Shown: in pieces, positions 1-8,758 of the stretch
Position numbering within the stretch: position 1 is the stretch's first letter
How the letters are laid out: each line of letters starts with the position of its first letter
Source of the DNA: a virus
Reading direction: 5' to 3' (one strand)
IMG/VR virus record: IMGVR_UViG_3300043256_000348
Location: 1-64,000 of that record
Length of the DNA: 64,000 nt
Made by a program: the position numbers and the translations under genes
Notes under the pieces: model-generated
Told to the model about the DNA's origin: nothing
The model's input: the letters and a program-made list of their open reading frames with translations, nothing else
Database searches by the model: none

Positions 1-117
1 TGGAGTCAGGCGGGGGTCGGCAACGTGGCGGTAGCCGCGAAGTCAGGCGAGCCGGGCGAGAGCGAGTGGAGCCAAGCGGGCGTGGGGGCGGTGAGCGTGG
101 CAGCGAGGGAATCTTGA
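1..117 (+). CDS. C-terminal end of a phage structural protein (5' truncated by window)
   Basis: The frame is open from the first base and stops with TGA at 115-117, giving 38 residues. The short motif WSQAGVG appears twice, about 22 residues apart, in a Ser/Gly/Glu-rich context that resembles the end of a fibronectin-III or Ig-like module. The next gene starts 1 nt downstream, so it belongs to the head-tail operon. The identity of the complete protein cannot be judged from this fragment. Confidence 0.6.
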   Translation, partial: WSQAGVGNVAVAAKSGEPGESEWSQAGVGAVSVAARES

Positions 118-118
118 A

Positions 119-517
119 ATGAGTTTCGAGGTCAAAGCATACGCCAATCGAACGGTTGACTTCACGGTCACGCTGAAGACGAACAGTGGGGATTATTTGC
201 AACTCCAGTCGGGCGACGTGGTGCGGGTGAAGGTCGGTCGGGTGGGAACGGTGGAGCTTGACCTGGACTCGGCAGCCGCGTCGGCGAACGGGTCGAGCGT
301 GACGGTAGACCAGCTAGGCGACGGTTCGGCGACGCACGCCTCAGTGACGGTGAGGCTGGCACAGGGGGACACGAACGGGATGCGGGGGGCTTATGACTGC
401 GAGGTGCTCGTTGTCGATGATTCAGAGACGAGCCCGGCGGATGCGATCAAGGCGGCGGAGATCGGTGTCATTCACGTTCTGGGGCCGCTGCAAGACGGCG
501 ACGTGGGGAAGACCTGA
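119..517 (+). CDS. Hypothetical beta-rich phage structural protein
   Basis: This 132-residue protein is predicted to be mostly beta strand (alternating Val/Thr/Ser) with no transmembrane segment or signal peptide. It lies directly upstream of the head-tail connector and overlaps it by TGATG, so it is co-translated with the neck genes. Proteins of this size and position are often head decoration or Ig-like fibre modules. I recognise no specific family. Confidence 0.6.
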   Translation: MSFEVKAYANRTVDFTVTLKTNSGDYLQLQSGDVVRVKVGRVGTVELDLDSAAASANGSSVTVDQLGDGSATHASVTVRLAQGDTNGMRGAYDCEVLVVDDSETSPADAIKAAEIGVIHVLGPLQDGDVGKT

Positions 518-1242
518 TGATCTGTGCGAGAGCTGAAATCCTGGCGTTTCTCGGCAAAGGGGGTTCGGTAACGGACCAGGAAGATGGCTTAATCAACCTG
601 CTCTCCCCGATGGTCGAGCAGTCGGTCAAGCGGTTCGTCGGCTACTCGATCGAGCAGGCCACGCACACGCACTTCCTGCCGAGGGACAGGCGGGGCGGGA
701 ACGTCGACCCGGCCGTGCGGTACTACGACGTGCAGGGCGGCAAGGCGGTGGGGGCGACGATCGGTGGGGTGGCCGAGGCGGCGATGCTGCTGGTGCCGGA
801 GATCCCGTTACGGAGCATCACGAACCTCTATGAGGATACGAGCGCCTACGCGGGCCAGGGAAGCAGCGACTTCACTGCATCGACTGAGCTGACAAGCGGC
901 TCCGACTTCTATGTGCAGTACGAGCCAGCGGGGTTGTCTATGGGCGGGATCATTCACCGGACCGGAGGTTACTGGCCGGCGAAGAACGGCACGGTGAAGG
1001 TGGTCTACGTGGGCGGCTACACGCAGGCGGAGCTTTCGACGGGTATTGCGGCGGACATCAAGCTGGCGTGCCTGCTGTCGATCCAGCACGCCTTCGGACA
1101 GCGGGGCGAGAGCGCGGGGACGATCAAGGCGGAGCGGCTGGGGGACTACGCGGTGACTTACGCGGTGGAGCGGGCCGCCCAGATGCCAAGGCAGGCGAGG
1201 AAGCTACTCGGGCCTTTTGTCTCTTTTGGCAAGTTTTTGTAG
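517..1242 (+). CDS. Head-tail connector (gp6/gp15-type adaptor)
   Basis: The 241-residue product has the layout of head-tail connector proteins. An N-terminal helical part (residues 5-45, containing LINLLSPMVEQSVKRFVGY) is followed by a beta-rich insert and a C-terminal helical stretch that ends in Arg/Lys-rich residues. Such adaptors form a ring under the portal. The gene sits immediately before the head-closure gene, as in HK97- and SPP1-like phages. The 241-residue length exceeds the roughly 100-residue minimal adaptor because of the central insert. The start overlaps the previous stop. Confidence 0.7.
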   Translation: MICARAEILAFLGKGGSVTDQEDGLINLLSPMVEQSVKRFVGYSIEQATHTHFLPRDRRGGNVDPAVRYYDVQGGKAVGATIGGVAEAAMLLVPEIPLRSITNLYEDTSAYAGQGSSDFTASTELTSGSDFYVQYEPAGLSMGGIIHRTGGYWPAKNGTVKVVYVGGYTQAELSTGIAADIKLACLLSIQHAFGQRGESAGTIKAERLGDYAVTYAVERAAQMPRQARKLLGPFVSFGKFL

Positions 1243-1244
1243 GC

Positions 1245-1580
1245 ATGAGCATTCAGAGCCTTTGCGACAAGCTGGTGACGCCGTACCCCCGCGTAAGAAG
1301 CGAGGGCGGGGCCGGGAGCGCGTCGTTCACCTACCCGACGGCGGGCACGCCGTTCCGCGTGAGGATACAGCCGGCCTCGTCTTACGAGCGGATGATCGCA
1401 TTGCAGCGGGACACGGAAATCAGCCACATTATGTATTCTCCGACTGACCCAAATGTCGTAAGGGAAACCAGGATTGTGTACAACAGCCGCAACTTCGACG
1501 TGCAGGCCACGCCGACTAATACCGACGAGCAGGACAGGCTTTGGAAACTAGAGGTCCTGGAGACCGGGCAGGAGCAGTGA
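1245..1580 (+). CDS. Head closure / head-tail joining protein
   Basis: The 111-residue protein starts at ATG 1245, 2 nt after the connector stop. The frame is open further upstream but only over connector sequence. It has the small beta-barrel pattern of siphovirus head-closure proteins, including the typical ending in which a transformed coordinate is compared with a parent residue (RIVYNSRNFDVQATPTNTD). Order and size match SPP1 gp16-type stoppers. It should plug the connector after packaging. Confidence 0.65.
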   Translation: MSIQSLCDKLVTPYPRVRSEGGAGSASFTYPTAGTPFRVRIQPASSYERMIALQRDTEISHIMYSPTDPNVVRETRIVYNSRNFDVQATPTNTDEQDRLWKLEVLETGQEQ

Positions 1581-1581
1581 C

Positions 1582-2142
1582 GTGGCGAAGAAGGCGACGA
1601 TAAGGTGGTACGGCAAGCAGGTCAGCGCCAAGGTGAAGGCGGCTGGGTTCAAGGGCCTCCGCCGGGCAACGGCCTACGTGCAGCGAAAGGTGAAGGTGGC
1701 GATCAGCAAGCCGGCGATGGTCGGTGGCGGGGGGGCGAAGAGTCCGAGCAGGAAGCGGAAAACAAAGCCGCGGCGATACCAACACAGCAAGGCGGGCCAG
1801 CCGCCCCGGGCGATCACGGGTAAGCTGCGGCAGTCGATATTCCAGAGCACGGATAGGAAGCGGATGCTCGGCAGCGTGGGGACGACGCTTAAGTACGGAG
1901 CTGGTTTAGAAAGGGGAACGAAGCCGCATGGAATACGGGCTAGGCGGAAGAAAGTGCTTGTGTTCGGGGGAGAAACGCCGGGCGGCTGGGGTTGGATATT
2001 CCGCAAGCGGGTGTCGCACCCGGGCGTGAAGCCGAGGCCGTACCTCTGGGCTACGGTGAAGAAAGAGAAGGCCAAGATCAAGTCGCTGATCTTCGGGGAG
2101 ATGAAGAAGGCGATGCACGGTCAGGTGAAGCTAGGGATATGA
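1582..2142 (+). CDS. HK97 gp10-like tail/neck protein
   Basis: GTG start directly after the head-closure stop. The product has 186 residues and is very basic in the first 80 residues (runs of Lys/Arg around PSRKRKTKPRRYQ). It has the HK97-gp10-type pattern of an N-terminal helix with KGLRRATAYVQRKVK, a variable loop and a C-terminal PHPGVKPRPYLWATV-like segment, here RVSHPGVKPRPYLW. That ending is typical of the family that couples tail to neck. Position between head closure and tail terminator supports the call. Confidence 0.75.
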   Translation: MAKKATIRWYGKQVSAKVKAAGFKGLRRATAYVQRKVKVAISKPAMVGGGGAKSPSRKRKTKPRRYQHSKAGQPPRAITGKLRQSIFQSTDRKRMLGSVGTTLKYGAGLERGTKPHGIRARRKKVLVFGGETPGGWGWIFRKRVSHPGVKPRPYLWATVKKEKAKIKSLIFGEMKKAMHGQVKLGI

Positions 2143-2143
2143 T

Positions 2144-2542
2144 ATGGCGAGCTTCTTCGCGCAGATCAAGACGAAGTTCGACGCGGAGGGGACGCTGGTG
2201 GCATCGCCGTTCACCACGCTCTACATGGGCGAGGGGCCGGACAGCGAGACCTACCCGTTCTGCGTGATCGTGCCGGCCGAGGAGACCAAGCAATCGGGCA
2301 GCTTCGGCAGCAACTACCACGAGGAGTCGTTCGAGTTCCACGCGGTCGACCGGACTCAGGAGCTGGTCGAGGCGCACGGCGACCTGATCGAGGCGGCGTT
2401 CAAGGACTGCGAGACAAGCCTGACCGTGACGGGCCTGACGGTGATCCGGCTGGACCTGACTGCCCGCCGGTCGTCGCAGGTCGAGGAGAACCTTTGGGAA
2501 GAGGTCCTGGAGTACACGGCGGAGTACCAGAAACCGAGGTGA
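2144..2542 (+). CDS. Tail terminator / tail completion protein
   Basis: 132 residues, ATG 1 nt after the previous stop. The N-terminal helix (FFAQIKTKFDAEGTL), central strands and a helix followed by a long hairpin match small tail-terminator proteins (gpU/DUF3168-like), and the position fits too. The predicted role is to cap the growing tail tube and dock it to the head. The family assignment rests on order and size more than on a diagnostic motif. Confidence 0.6.
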   Translation: MASFFAQIKTKFDAEGTLVASPFTTLYMGEGPDSETYPFCVIVPAEETKQSGSFGSNYHEESFEFHAVDRTQELVEAHGDLIEAAFKDCETSLTVTGLTVIRLDLTARRSSQVEENLWEEVLEYTAEYQKPR

Positions 2543-2545
2543 GAT

Positions 2546-3094
2546 ATGACGAGAAGCCTGACAGGAAGAGTGCGGACGCGGGTTGAGTGGACCTACGAGG
2601 ACACGCTTGACCTGAGCACGCCAAAGGACCGCGATCAGCTAAGCCTGCTGAAGTCGCTGACCAACGGGACGGGCAGCGACCAGGTCAACCGGATGTGGCA
2701 CGACCGGCGGCGGCTGTCGCAGTCAAGCGGCACTGACTCTCTGGACCTAGCGGGCGGGCTGACCGACGTGTTCGGCAACGTGCTGACGTTCACCAAGATC
2801 AAGGTGCTGTTCGTATTCAACAAGGGCGTGCGGAGCGGGTCAACCTGGGTGCAGACGGCGGGGCAGGACATCCTGGTTGGCGGGGCGGCGAGCAACGCAT
2901 GGGCGGCGTGGTTGAACGACAACCAGGCCGCGGAGGCGAGGGTCCGCAGCGGCGGCGTGCTGCTGATGACCTGTCCGGAGGAAGGCTGGCGGGTGAGCCC
3001 CGGGGCGAGTGACATCCTCCAGGTCACGTGGGACGGGTCGGCGGCGTCGGGGGACGACATCGACTACGACATTATTCTGATGGGCGTCGCGTAA
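2546..3094 (+). CDS. Hypothetical tail-region protein
   Basis: 182 residues with no signal peptide or membrane segment. The sequence is mixed alpha/beta, ends in a hydrophobic strand (IDYDIILMGVA), and contains Trp/Asn-rich repeats around residues 115-130. It lies between the terminator and the tail tube and is preceded by a weak ribosome site. The gap after it (3095-3130) carries the GGAGGAAGAG ribosome site of the tube gene. It may be a minor tail or decoration protein. I do not recognise the family. Confidence 0.55.
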   Translation: MTRSLTGRVRTRVEWTYEDTLDLSTPKDRDQLSLLKSLTNGTGSDQVNRMWHDRRRLSQSSGTDSLDLAGGLTDVFGNVLTFTKIKVLFVFNKGVRSGSTWVQTAGQDILVGGAASNAWAAWLNDNQAAEARVRSGGVLLMTCPEEGWRVSPGASDILQVTWDGSAASGDDIDYDIILMGVA

Positions 3095-3130
3095 AGGCGC
3101 CCGCGTCCCTTTGACTTTGGAGGAAGAGAT

Positions 3131-3529
3131 ATGGCCACCGTATCAGGCAAGTACGGCCAGGTGGACGTGGGCTCCAGCACGTTCACGGAGTGCAATCATT
3201 GGACCATGGAGATAGTCGTCGACGCGAGCCAGTTCGGCACGTTCGGCGGCGGCGGAGATAAGACCGGCAACGTCGGTCAGAGGTCCGCAACGGGCACGAT
3301 CGAGGGGCCCTACGACTTGGCCAACCCGGTCGAGCAGGATATCACGGCCGGCTCGTCCGTGACGCTGGTGCTGTACCTCTCAACTGCGGCGGGAGGCGAG
3401 GCTCGAAGCTACACGCTGACTGCCCAGATCACGAGCCTGTCGTTCGAGGTCGAGGGCGATACGGGCGAGAAGGTCTCGTGGTCGGCCAACTTCCAGAGCA
3501 GCGGCGCGATCACGCCGCCGACGGAGTAA
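3131..3529 (+). CDS. Major tail tube protein
   Basis: The 132-residue protein starts with a good GGAGGAAGAG ribosome site 5 nt upstream, stronger than its neighbours, as expected for an abundant protein. The beta-rich sequence has the tube-protein pattern: an opening strand (VSGKYGQVDVGSSTF), a Gly-rich loop near residues 37-45 and a closing strand pair (SLSFEVEGDTGEKVSWSANF). It lies immediately upstream of the tail chaperone pair, the canonical position. It would assemble in hexameric rings around the tape measure. Confidence 0.75.
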   Translation: MATVSGKYGQVDVGSSTFTECNHWTMEIVVDASQFGTFGGGGDKTGNVGQRSATGTIEGPYDLANPVEQDITAGSSVTLVLYLSTAAGGEARSYTLTAQITSLSFEVEGDTGEKVSWSANFQSSGAITPPTE

Positions 3530-3548
3530 ACAACCGGAGGACATTACG

Positions 3549-4052
3549 ATGGACGGTGCAAGCCGCATGTTCGCGGCGCCGATCGAGGAGACGATCGGCG
3601 GAAGGAAGCTGCGCATCAACCCCCAGGTGGCGGAGATGCGGGGGGAGGTGGAACAGCACATACTCTCCCTGCGCCCGAACCCGCTCCAGGTGGCGAGGGA
3701 CAACGTGGAGCTGTTCGCAGGCAGCCCCGCCCTACAGTCCGAGCTGATGCGCCTGGCTATGCAGGAGGCGTGCAGGATTAAGTCGGTAGCGCGTTTCGAG
3801 CTGGCCGAGTGGCTGGCCACGGTCGAGGGCACGGTCTACATACTGTGGCTCCAGTCGAAAGACTGCAACCAGCCTTCGCCGACGCTGGACGAGATCGGCG
3901 AGCTGTACGACGCCGAGGTTCAGTTGGCCATTGACGCGGCCGAAGGCGGCAATGCTAAAGAGGTCGCTGGAGACGTGCTTGAGCGCATACAAGAGAAGAT
4001 GAACAAGCCTTCCGGCGAGGACGAATTGGGAAACTCGACTGGCCCGCTGTAG
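3549..4052 (+). CDS. Tail assembly chaperone, unshifted form (gpG analogue)
   Basis: 167 residues, largely helical and acidic toward the C terminus, between the tube and the tape measure, where gpG-type chaperones always lie. Just before its stop the frame contains G GGA AAC at 4028-4034 in the phase required for -1 slippage, followed by a perfect 8-bp stem-loop. Ribosomes that do not slip end at 4052. Those that slip add the downstream frame (see next entry). It probably binds the tape measure and recruits tube subunits, and is absent from the finished virion. Confidence 0.8.
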   Translation: MDGASRMFAAPIEETIGGRKLRINPQVAEMRGEVEQHILSLRPNPLQVARDNVELFAGSPALQSELMRLAMQEACRIKSVARFELAEWLATVEGTVYILWLQSKDCNQPSPTLDEIGELYDAEVQLAIDAAEGGNAKEVAGDVLERIQEKMNKPSGEDELGNSTGPL

Positions 4053-4288
4053 AAAGCGGGCCGGACGACAAGTATGTGCCGATGCCTTGGCGGCGAATCT
4101 GCCGGACCCTGGCCCGGGAGTACGGCTTCACGCCGCAGCAGGTGGGCAAGATGACCACGTACCAGATTCGGACGTACATGGCCCCGGAGTCGGACCTGGG
4201 GCCGGGCACGTTCCGCGTCTCGGCCGAAGAGTCGGCGGCGGCGTCCGCCCGAATCCAAGAGAGCCACAGACTGCGAGGATTGACCTGA
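3549..4288 (+). CDS. Tail assembly chaperone, -1 frameshift fusion (gpGT analogue)
   Basis: The -1 frame is open from 3983 to 4288 and encodes residues such as PMPWRRICRTLAREYGF, the Trp/Arg-rich pattern typical of the T portion of GT chaperones. Reading frame 0 to Asn at 4032-4034 and then the -1 frame from 4034 gives a protein of about 246 residues (162 + 84). The T portion alone could start at GTG 4076 but has no ribosome site there, so production by frameshifting is the better reading. The fusion is followed 1 nt later by the tape-measure start, as in lambda. Confidence 0.8.
4028..4062 (+). promoter_or_regulatory. -1 programmed ribosomal frameshift signal
   Basis: The slippery heptamer GGGAAAC occupies 4028-4034 with the zero-frame codons GGA and AAC at 4029-4034. 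After a 6-nt spacer comes GGCCCGCT (4041-4048), a 6-nt loop, and AGCGGGCC (4055-4062), a perfect 8-bp GC-rich stem. The zero-frame stop lies in the loop. Heptamer, phase, spacing and stem all meet the X XXY YYZ rule. Lambda G/T uses GGGAAAG. Confidence 0.9.
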
Positions 4289-4289
4289 T

Positions 4290-6491
4290 ATGGCCCTGAA
4301 GCTAGGAGAGGCGTTCGCCCTGATCGGCCTGAGGACCGGCTCGTTCGACGCCGGGCTGAAGAGGGTCCAGGCGTCGTTCCAGATGGGCATCAGGCGCATG
4401 GAGGCGGTCGCCGCGAAGGCCAGGATGGGGCTGTTGCTAGCCGGCGGCATGGCCGCGGTCGCAGTCAAAGCAGCCGCTGGCTTCGAGCAGGGCATGGCCC
4501 GCGTCGCTGCCTTGACCAGCGCGACGGGAGCCGAGTTCGACGCGCTGAAGCAGAAGGCGAAGGACCTGGGCCGCACGACGGTGTTCTCGGCCCGGCAGTC
4601 GGCGGAGGCCATGGGCTTCTTCGCTCTAGCCGGCTTCAAGTCCGACAAGATCCTCGCGTCTATGAAGCCGACGCTCGACCTGGCCGCGGCCGGGCAGTTG
4701 GACGTGGCTCAGGCTGCGGACATCGCCGCCAAGATTATGGCCGGCATGAAGCTGAGCGCGAGCGAGCTGACCCATACGGTGGACGTGCTGGCCAAGGCGT
4801 TCACCACCAGCAACACGGACCTGGTGCAGCTCGGCGAGGCCATGAGGCACGTCGGGCCGGTCGGCAAAGCGTCCGGCAAGAAGATCGAAGAGCTGGTCGC
4901 CACGATCCAGGTGATGAGCAACGCGGGCATCCAGGGCGCGTCGGCCGGCATGGCGCTGCGCAACATGCTGATCCGGCTCCAGGCCCAGCCGAGCGAGGTG
5001 AAGAAGGCGCTCAAGCTGCTCGGTGTCGAGATCGCCGACGAGTCGGGGAAGATGAAGCACCTCGGGCAGGTCGTCAACGAGGTCAAGGCGGGCCTCCAGA
5101 AGTACACGCTGACGGAGCAGCAGGCGATCATAGCCGCGTTGGCCGGGACCCGCGCGATGGCGGCGTTCAGCGCGATGATGAGCGAGGGGGGCGACGCGAT
5201 CCGCGAGATGGAGAGGCGGCTCCAGGACGCGGGCGGCACAGCCAAGCGGATTGCGGACATACAACTGAACACGTTCCAGGGGCGTCTGACGATACTGAAG
5301 TCGGCGGCCGAGGGGCTGGCGATCACGATCGGCGAGCAGCTTCTGCCGCCGCTGCGGAAGCTGGTCAACCGGATCACGAAGTGGACGAGCGTGTTGGCCG
5401 AGAGCGGCGAGGGCGCCGTGTCGCACGCCCTCGGCATCGCCAAGGTGATCGTCCAGTACGGGATACTGCTCCTGATTATGCCGAAAATCCTCGGGGCCAT
5501 GTCGGCATTGATGGGGCTGACGGCAGCGGGGGGCGCCTTGGCGCTGGGCCTGACAGCGATCGCGGGGATGCTCGGCATGTACGCAATGGCGGCGGCGTCT
5601 GCGGCCGCGTCAGGGAAGGATTTCAATGAGGTCCTGTACGAGCAGCTCACGAACATGACGGGGCTGCGCAACCGATTCAAGGAAATGAGGGAGGAGCAGG
5701 CAAAGCAGGTTGCCGCGACAAAAGATCTGCACAAGATGCAGACGACGGAGACCAAGGGCGGGGAAGCGGCCGCAGACCAATGGTTCGATGAGGTTAAAGC
5801 CCAAGAGGAGCGAGTTAAGGCATCGCAGAAAGTAGTGTCCCAGCGGCGGAAAGACTTGGAGCAATTTGAGAAAAGAAAGGCAGCCGAGGGATTCTTCGCG
5901 AGGGGCGCAAAGTGGCGAGGGGAAGAGCGTGCCCTGAAAGATGAACTCAGGGACGCCTCAGTTCGAGTTCGGGCAGCGGAAGCGGCTTTGGCCGAGGCGC
6001 GGGCCGGGGCAGCCGAGGCCCAAGGAAGAGAGATGCAACGGCAGCTCGTGGAATCACTAGGTCCCCGAACTAAGGACACGAAGTTTGCCAAGCTAATGCA
6101 AACGGTGGCCGAGCAGGAGATGGGCCTGGACGTAGCCCGCGAAGCAAAGCTGGAGGCCGCCCAGCGAAAGCAGTTCGATGCTTTCATGGCGAAGGCCGGT
6201 GGGATGTTGTGGCTCGGCAAAGAGCGGCTAGGAACCATGATGGGGCTACGCGGCATCGGCGGACGGATCGAGGAAGCCGAGGGCCGGGCGAAAGCGGCCC
6301 GACGCACGCCGGAGTTCACGGCCATCGCGGACTTCGCCAAGTCGATCCAGACGCGCATACAGGACAAGAAGGCCATCAACGTGGCCGAGAAGCAATTGGA
6401 GGTACTGAAGAAGCAGCGGGAGATCCAGGAGAAGCGGCTGGTGTCGATCGACGAACAGTTGAAAAAGGGACTCGTGGGGAGGGCTGGCTAA
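4290..6491 (+). CDS. Tail tape measure protein
   Basis: At 733 residues this is the longest gene in the window. Residues about 60-380 match the phage tape-measure core (TIGR01760-type), with FEQGMARVAALTSATGAEFDAL followed by repeated helical blocks. A strongly hydrophobic region at about 385-445 probably forms the membrane-inserting part, and residues 455-730 are charged coiled coil. Tape length sets tail length; at about 0.15 nm per residue the tail would be near 110 nm. It starts just after the GT chaperone stop. Confidence 0.9.
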   Translation: MALKLGEAFALIGLRTGSFDAGLKRVQASFQMGIRRMEAVAAKARMGLLLAGGMAAVAVKAAAGFEQGMARVAALTSATGAEFDALKQKAKDLGRTTVFSARQSAEAMGFFALAGFKSDKILASMKPTLDLAAAGQLDVAQAADIAAKIMAGMKLSASELTHTVDVLAKAFTTSNTDLVQLGEAMRHVGPVGKASGKKIEELVATIQVMSNAGIQGASAGMALRNMLIRLQAQPSEVKKALKLLGVEIADESGKMKHLGQVVNEVKAGLQKYTLTEQQAIIAALAGTRAMAAFSAMMSEGGDAIREMERRLQDAGGTAKRIADIQLNTFQGRLTILKSAAEGLAITIGEQLLPPLRKLVNRITKWTSVLAESGEGAVSHALGIAKVIVQYGILLLIMPKILGAMSALMGLTAAGGALALGLTAIAGMLGMYAMAAASAAASGKDFNEVLYEQLTNMTGLRNRFKEMREEQAKQVAATKDLHKMQTTETKGGEAAADQWFDEVKAQEERVKASQKVVSQRRKDLEQFEKRKAAEGFFARGAKWRGEERALKDELRDASVRVRAAEAALAEARAGAAEAQGREMQRQLVESLGPRTKDTKFAKLMQTVAEQEMGLDVAREAKLEAAQRKQFDAFMAKAGGMLWLGKERLGTMMGLRGIGGRIEEAEGRAKAARRTPEFTAIADFAKSIQTRIQDKKAINVAEKQLEVLKKQREIQEKRLVSIDEQLKKGLVGRAG

Positions 6492-7339
6492 TGGCAGTGT
6501 CATTCACTGAGAAGAAGCGGTCGCTGACCTTGGGCATGGACGGGGCGACGGCGACCCGCGTGTTGGAGATCGCTGGGGCGGACTTGGAGGCGCTGTGCGT
6601 GGAGCTATTCTCCGTGGAGTTCCTGGCCGGGCTCGGCTATACGGTGGGCAACCGGGCCCGGCACCCGCAGTACAACTGGCTGAGAGCGGAGGGGCTGAGC
6701 TTCGAGGCGGGCGATCCGGAGAACCCGCCGGCCGTCGCCGGTACGGAGTACGCATTGCTTGACGCGACGGTCACGTACCGCGGCAGGCTGGTGTCCGTTG
6801 ACCTGATGGCCGGCCAGTTCGAGCCGGAGGTGCCGACAGGTACATACCTGTCGCACACCCGCACGGCGACGGCCGAGATGATGACGCTGCCGGGGCACGG
6901 GTTCACCTGGCAGAATGCGGCGGGTGACCCGGTGGGCGAGGACATCGACGCGGGCATCATCATCCCGACGATCACGCACGAGTGGACGTGGTACTACGTC
7001 CTCGACCCGCCCTGGACGAACCTGCGTAAGTATATGGGGTCGGTCAACCGGGCCAACACGCCGTACAACGAGGCGAAGGCCGAGACGCTGCTGTTCGCCG
7101 GCTACTCGGCCAGCCGCGACTGGACGTTCGAGGGGGGCGAATTCTGGAACCTCTCGCTGACGGTGATCGAGAAGTACATCGACCTGACGCCGGACGACGT
7201 GGGCGGTACGATCTACGGCTGGAACCACTTCTGGCATCCGAACGCCGACCCGCCCTGGCAGAAGCTCTGGAACCCGGCGGCGGCTACGGACGAGGTGTAC
7301 CCGCTGGCGAACTTCACCAACCTGTTCCGGGGAGAGTGA
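6491..7339 (+). CDS. Distal tail / minor tail protein
   Basis: 282 residues, ATG overlapping the tape-measure stop (TAATG). The position directly after the tape measure is that of distal tail (Dit-like) proteins. The sequence is beta-rich with many Trp/Tyr (HEWTWYYVLDPPWTNLRKYMG and a C-terminal GWNHFWHPNADPPWQKLW), compatible with a ring or hub protein contacting sugar. I do not recognise a named family, so function rests on gene order. Confidence 0.6.
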   Translation: MAVSFTEKKRSLTLGMDGATATRVLEIAGADLEALCVELFSVEFLAGLGYTVGNRARHPQYNWLRAEGLSFEAGDPENPPAVAGTEYALLDATVTYRGRLVSVDLMAGQFEPEVPTGTYLSHTRTATAEMMTLPGHGFTWQNAAGDPVGEDIDAGIIIPTITHEWTWYYVLDPPWTNLRKYMGSVNRANTPYNEAKAETLLFAGYSASRDWTFEGGEFWNLSLTVIEKYIDLTPDDVGGTIYGWNHFWHPNADPPWQKLWNPAAATDEVYPLANFTNLFRGE

Positions 7340-7340
7340 C

Positions 7341-8249
7341 GTGGGCCCGCTGACGCCGTGGGAACAGGGCGACTTCATCACTCACCGCCGGCTGAACGAC
7401 ATGCAGCGGCGGGCCGAGCTGGCGGGCAAGGTCCGCGGAGCCGGCGATACCACCGTAGGCGTCAGCATGACCGGCGTGCGGATCGCCTCGCCCCGCGCGA
7501 GCAAGACGATCCCCTTCCTGCTCCAGAACGGGTTGACGTACCCTGCCTTCTCCTTGCAGCCGCCCTATACCGAGGACGCGCAGGCTGTCTACCTGGACAC
7601 ACCCAACACCGACTACTTGGGGCAGACGTCGCGGACGGCCACGCTGTACTACCTGCTCGCATTGCGGGATTCCGGCGACAATTACGTCGGGCTTCCGGCC
7701 TGGCGGTCCGGTATGATCGTATACGCCATTTGGAGCAAGCAGAGCGGGCGGTGGGAAGTGGTTGCTCCTGAGCCGCAGACAACTTGGCCGTTCGAGTTGA
7801 CTGAGAATTTGATATTCGGCAGCAACGCGACGGCTAAGGTGCTGATCCTTTCTGGCGGCACGTACTCAGTTGACGACGATGTGACGTTCGAGGTCTACGA
7901 CCCGTTCAGCAAGTTCAACCAGAACGACAAGCCTACCGGGCAGGGCGGGGCAAGGGGGTACGCGAAGTGGTTGCCGGACAGCGCCCAGTTCGAGATCGTC
8001 GAGCTTGAGCACCAGGCGCGGTGGATCAAGTTCATTTTGAACGCAGCCTTGGCGACTACTGACGCAAGTGTTGCTTGCGACAATGTGACCTACGTCGATG
8101 GCTACCAGCCCGATACGGCAGTCACGACGGTTTACAACGAACCGGCCAGCAGCGATTACATTTACGAGGGGGACAACAACGACAAGGGTCAGGCCGTCTA
8201 CGATCCGGGCAACGACAAATACTGGATTAGAATGGTGGAGTGCCCGTGA
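7341..8249 (+). CDS. Tail-associated structural protein
   Basis: 302 residues from a GTG 1 nt after the previous stop. The opening TPWEQGDFITHRRLNDMQ is an N-terminal module common to tail and fibre proteins, where an INxAKLN-like helix attaches the protein to the tail. The rest is beta-rich with Tyr/Asp repeats near the C terminus. It is probably a fibre, hub or baseplate protein. It overlaps the next gene by TGATG. Confidence 0.5.
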   Translation: MGPLTPWEQGDFITHRRLNDMQRRAELAGKVRGAGDTTVGVSMTGVRIASPRASKTIPFLLQNGLTYPAFSLQPPYTEDAQAVYLDTPNTDYLGQTSRTATLYYLLALRDSGDNYVGLPAWRSGMIVYAIWSKQSGRWEVVAPEPQTTWPFELTENLIFGSNATAKVLILSGGTYSVDDDVTFEVYDPFSKFNQNDKPTGQGGARGYAKWLPDSAQFEIVELEHQARWIKFILNAALATTDASVACDNVTYVDGYQPDTAVTTVYNEPASSDYIYEGDNNDKGQAVYDPGNDKYWIRMVECP

Positions 8250-8758
8250 TGCCTCGCCACTGGGCAAAACTCCAGAGCGGGCTGTACGTGCCGCCGTTCA
8301 TTGGCCGGTTGGTGCCGAAGATTCCGATGATGACTTTTGCACCGTGGTATCCGTGTGGTTGCTGCGGTGGGGAACCCTGTACGCATTGTTCGGGCACGAC
8401 GCCTTTGCAGTATCAACTCGATGTAAGCGGTGTCGCGGATGAAGATTGTGCCCTTTGCGATGAGACGTATGATGGACAGTTTATATTGACGCAGAGCGGG
8501 GTGGGTAATTGTCGCTGGACATACGATTTTGATTCGGCAGCTTGCGGCGGGCCGCTCAACGACAATTATACTCTGGATATTGGGGCACCAGTAAACAAAA
8601 CCACGTTGGGTTTATCGTTTGGCGGCGTGGGAATTATGGTGTGGAATAAGGTAATCAGTCCGCCCATAGATTGCAGTAGTTTTCAATTGTTATATTCCTC
8701 ACGTAGTCAAACTGAGTGCGCTGGTGTTGGCTCAACTGCCGACCTAACAGCTTTGTAA
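8249..8758 (+). CDS. Cysteine-rich tail-region protein
   Basis: 169 residues from ATG 8249, which overlaps the previous stop; a GTG 9 nt upstream is also in frame. The N-terminal half has clustered cysteines (CGCCGGEPCTHC) and later CALC, CGG and C pairs, suggesting disulfides or metal binding outside the cell. The codon choice is visibly more A/T-rich than in the neighbouring tail genes, a hint of recent acquisition. Function unknown; it may be part of the host-contact apparatus. Confidence 0.5.
   Translation: MPRHWAKLQSGLYVPPFIGRLVPKIPMMTFAPWYPCGCCGGEPCTHCSGTTPLQYQLDVSGVADEDCALCDETYDGQFILTQSGVGNCRWTYDFDSAACGGPLNDNYTLDIGAPVNKTTLGLSFGGVGIMVWNKVISPPIDCSSFQLLYSSRSQTECAGVGSTADLTAL

Noticed and set aside
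4709-6379. 556-codon reverse-strand frame
   Set aside because: Antisense shadow of the tape-measure gene in GC-rich DNA; Ser/Ala/Arg-rich, no ribosome site, no neighbours on that strand.
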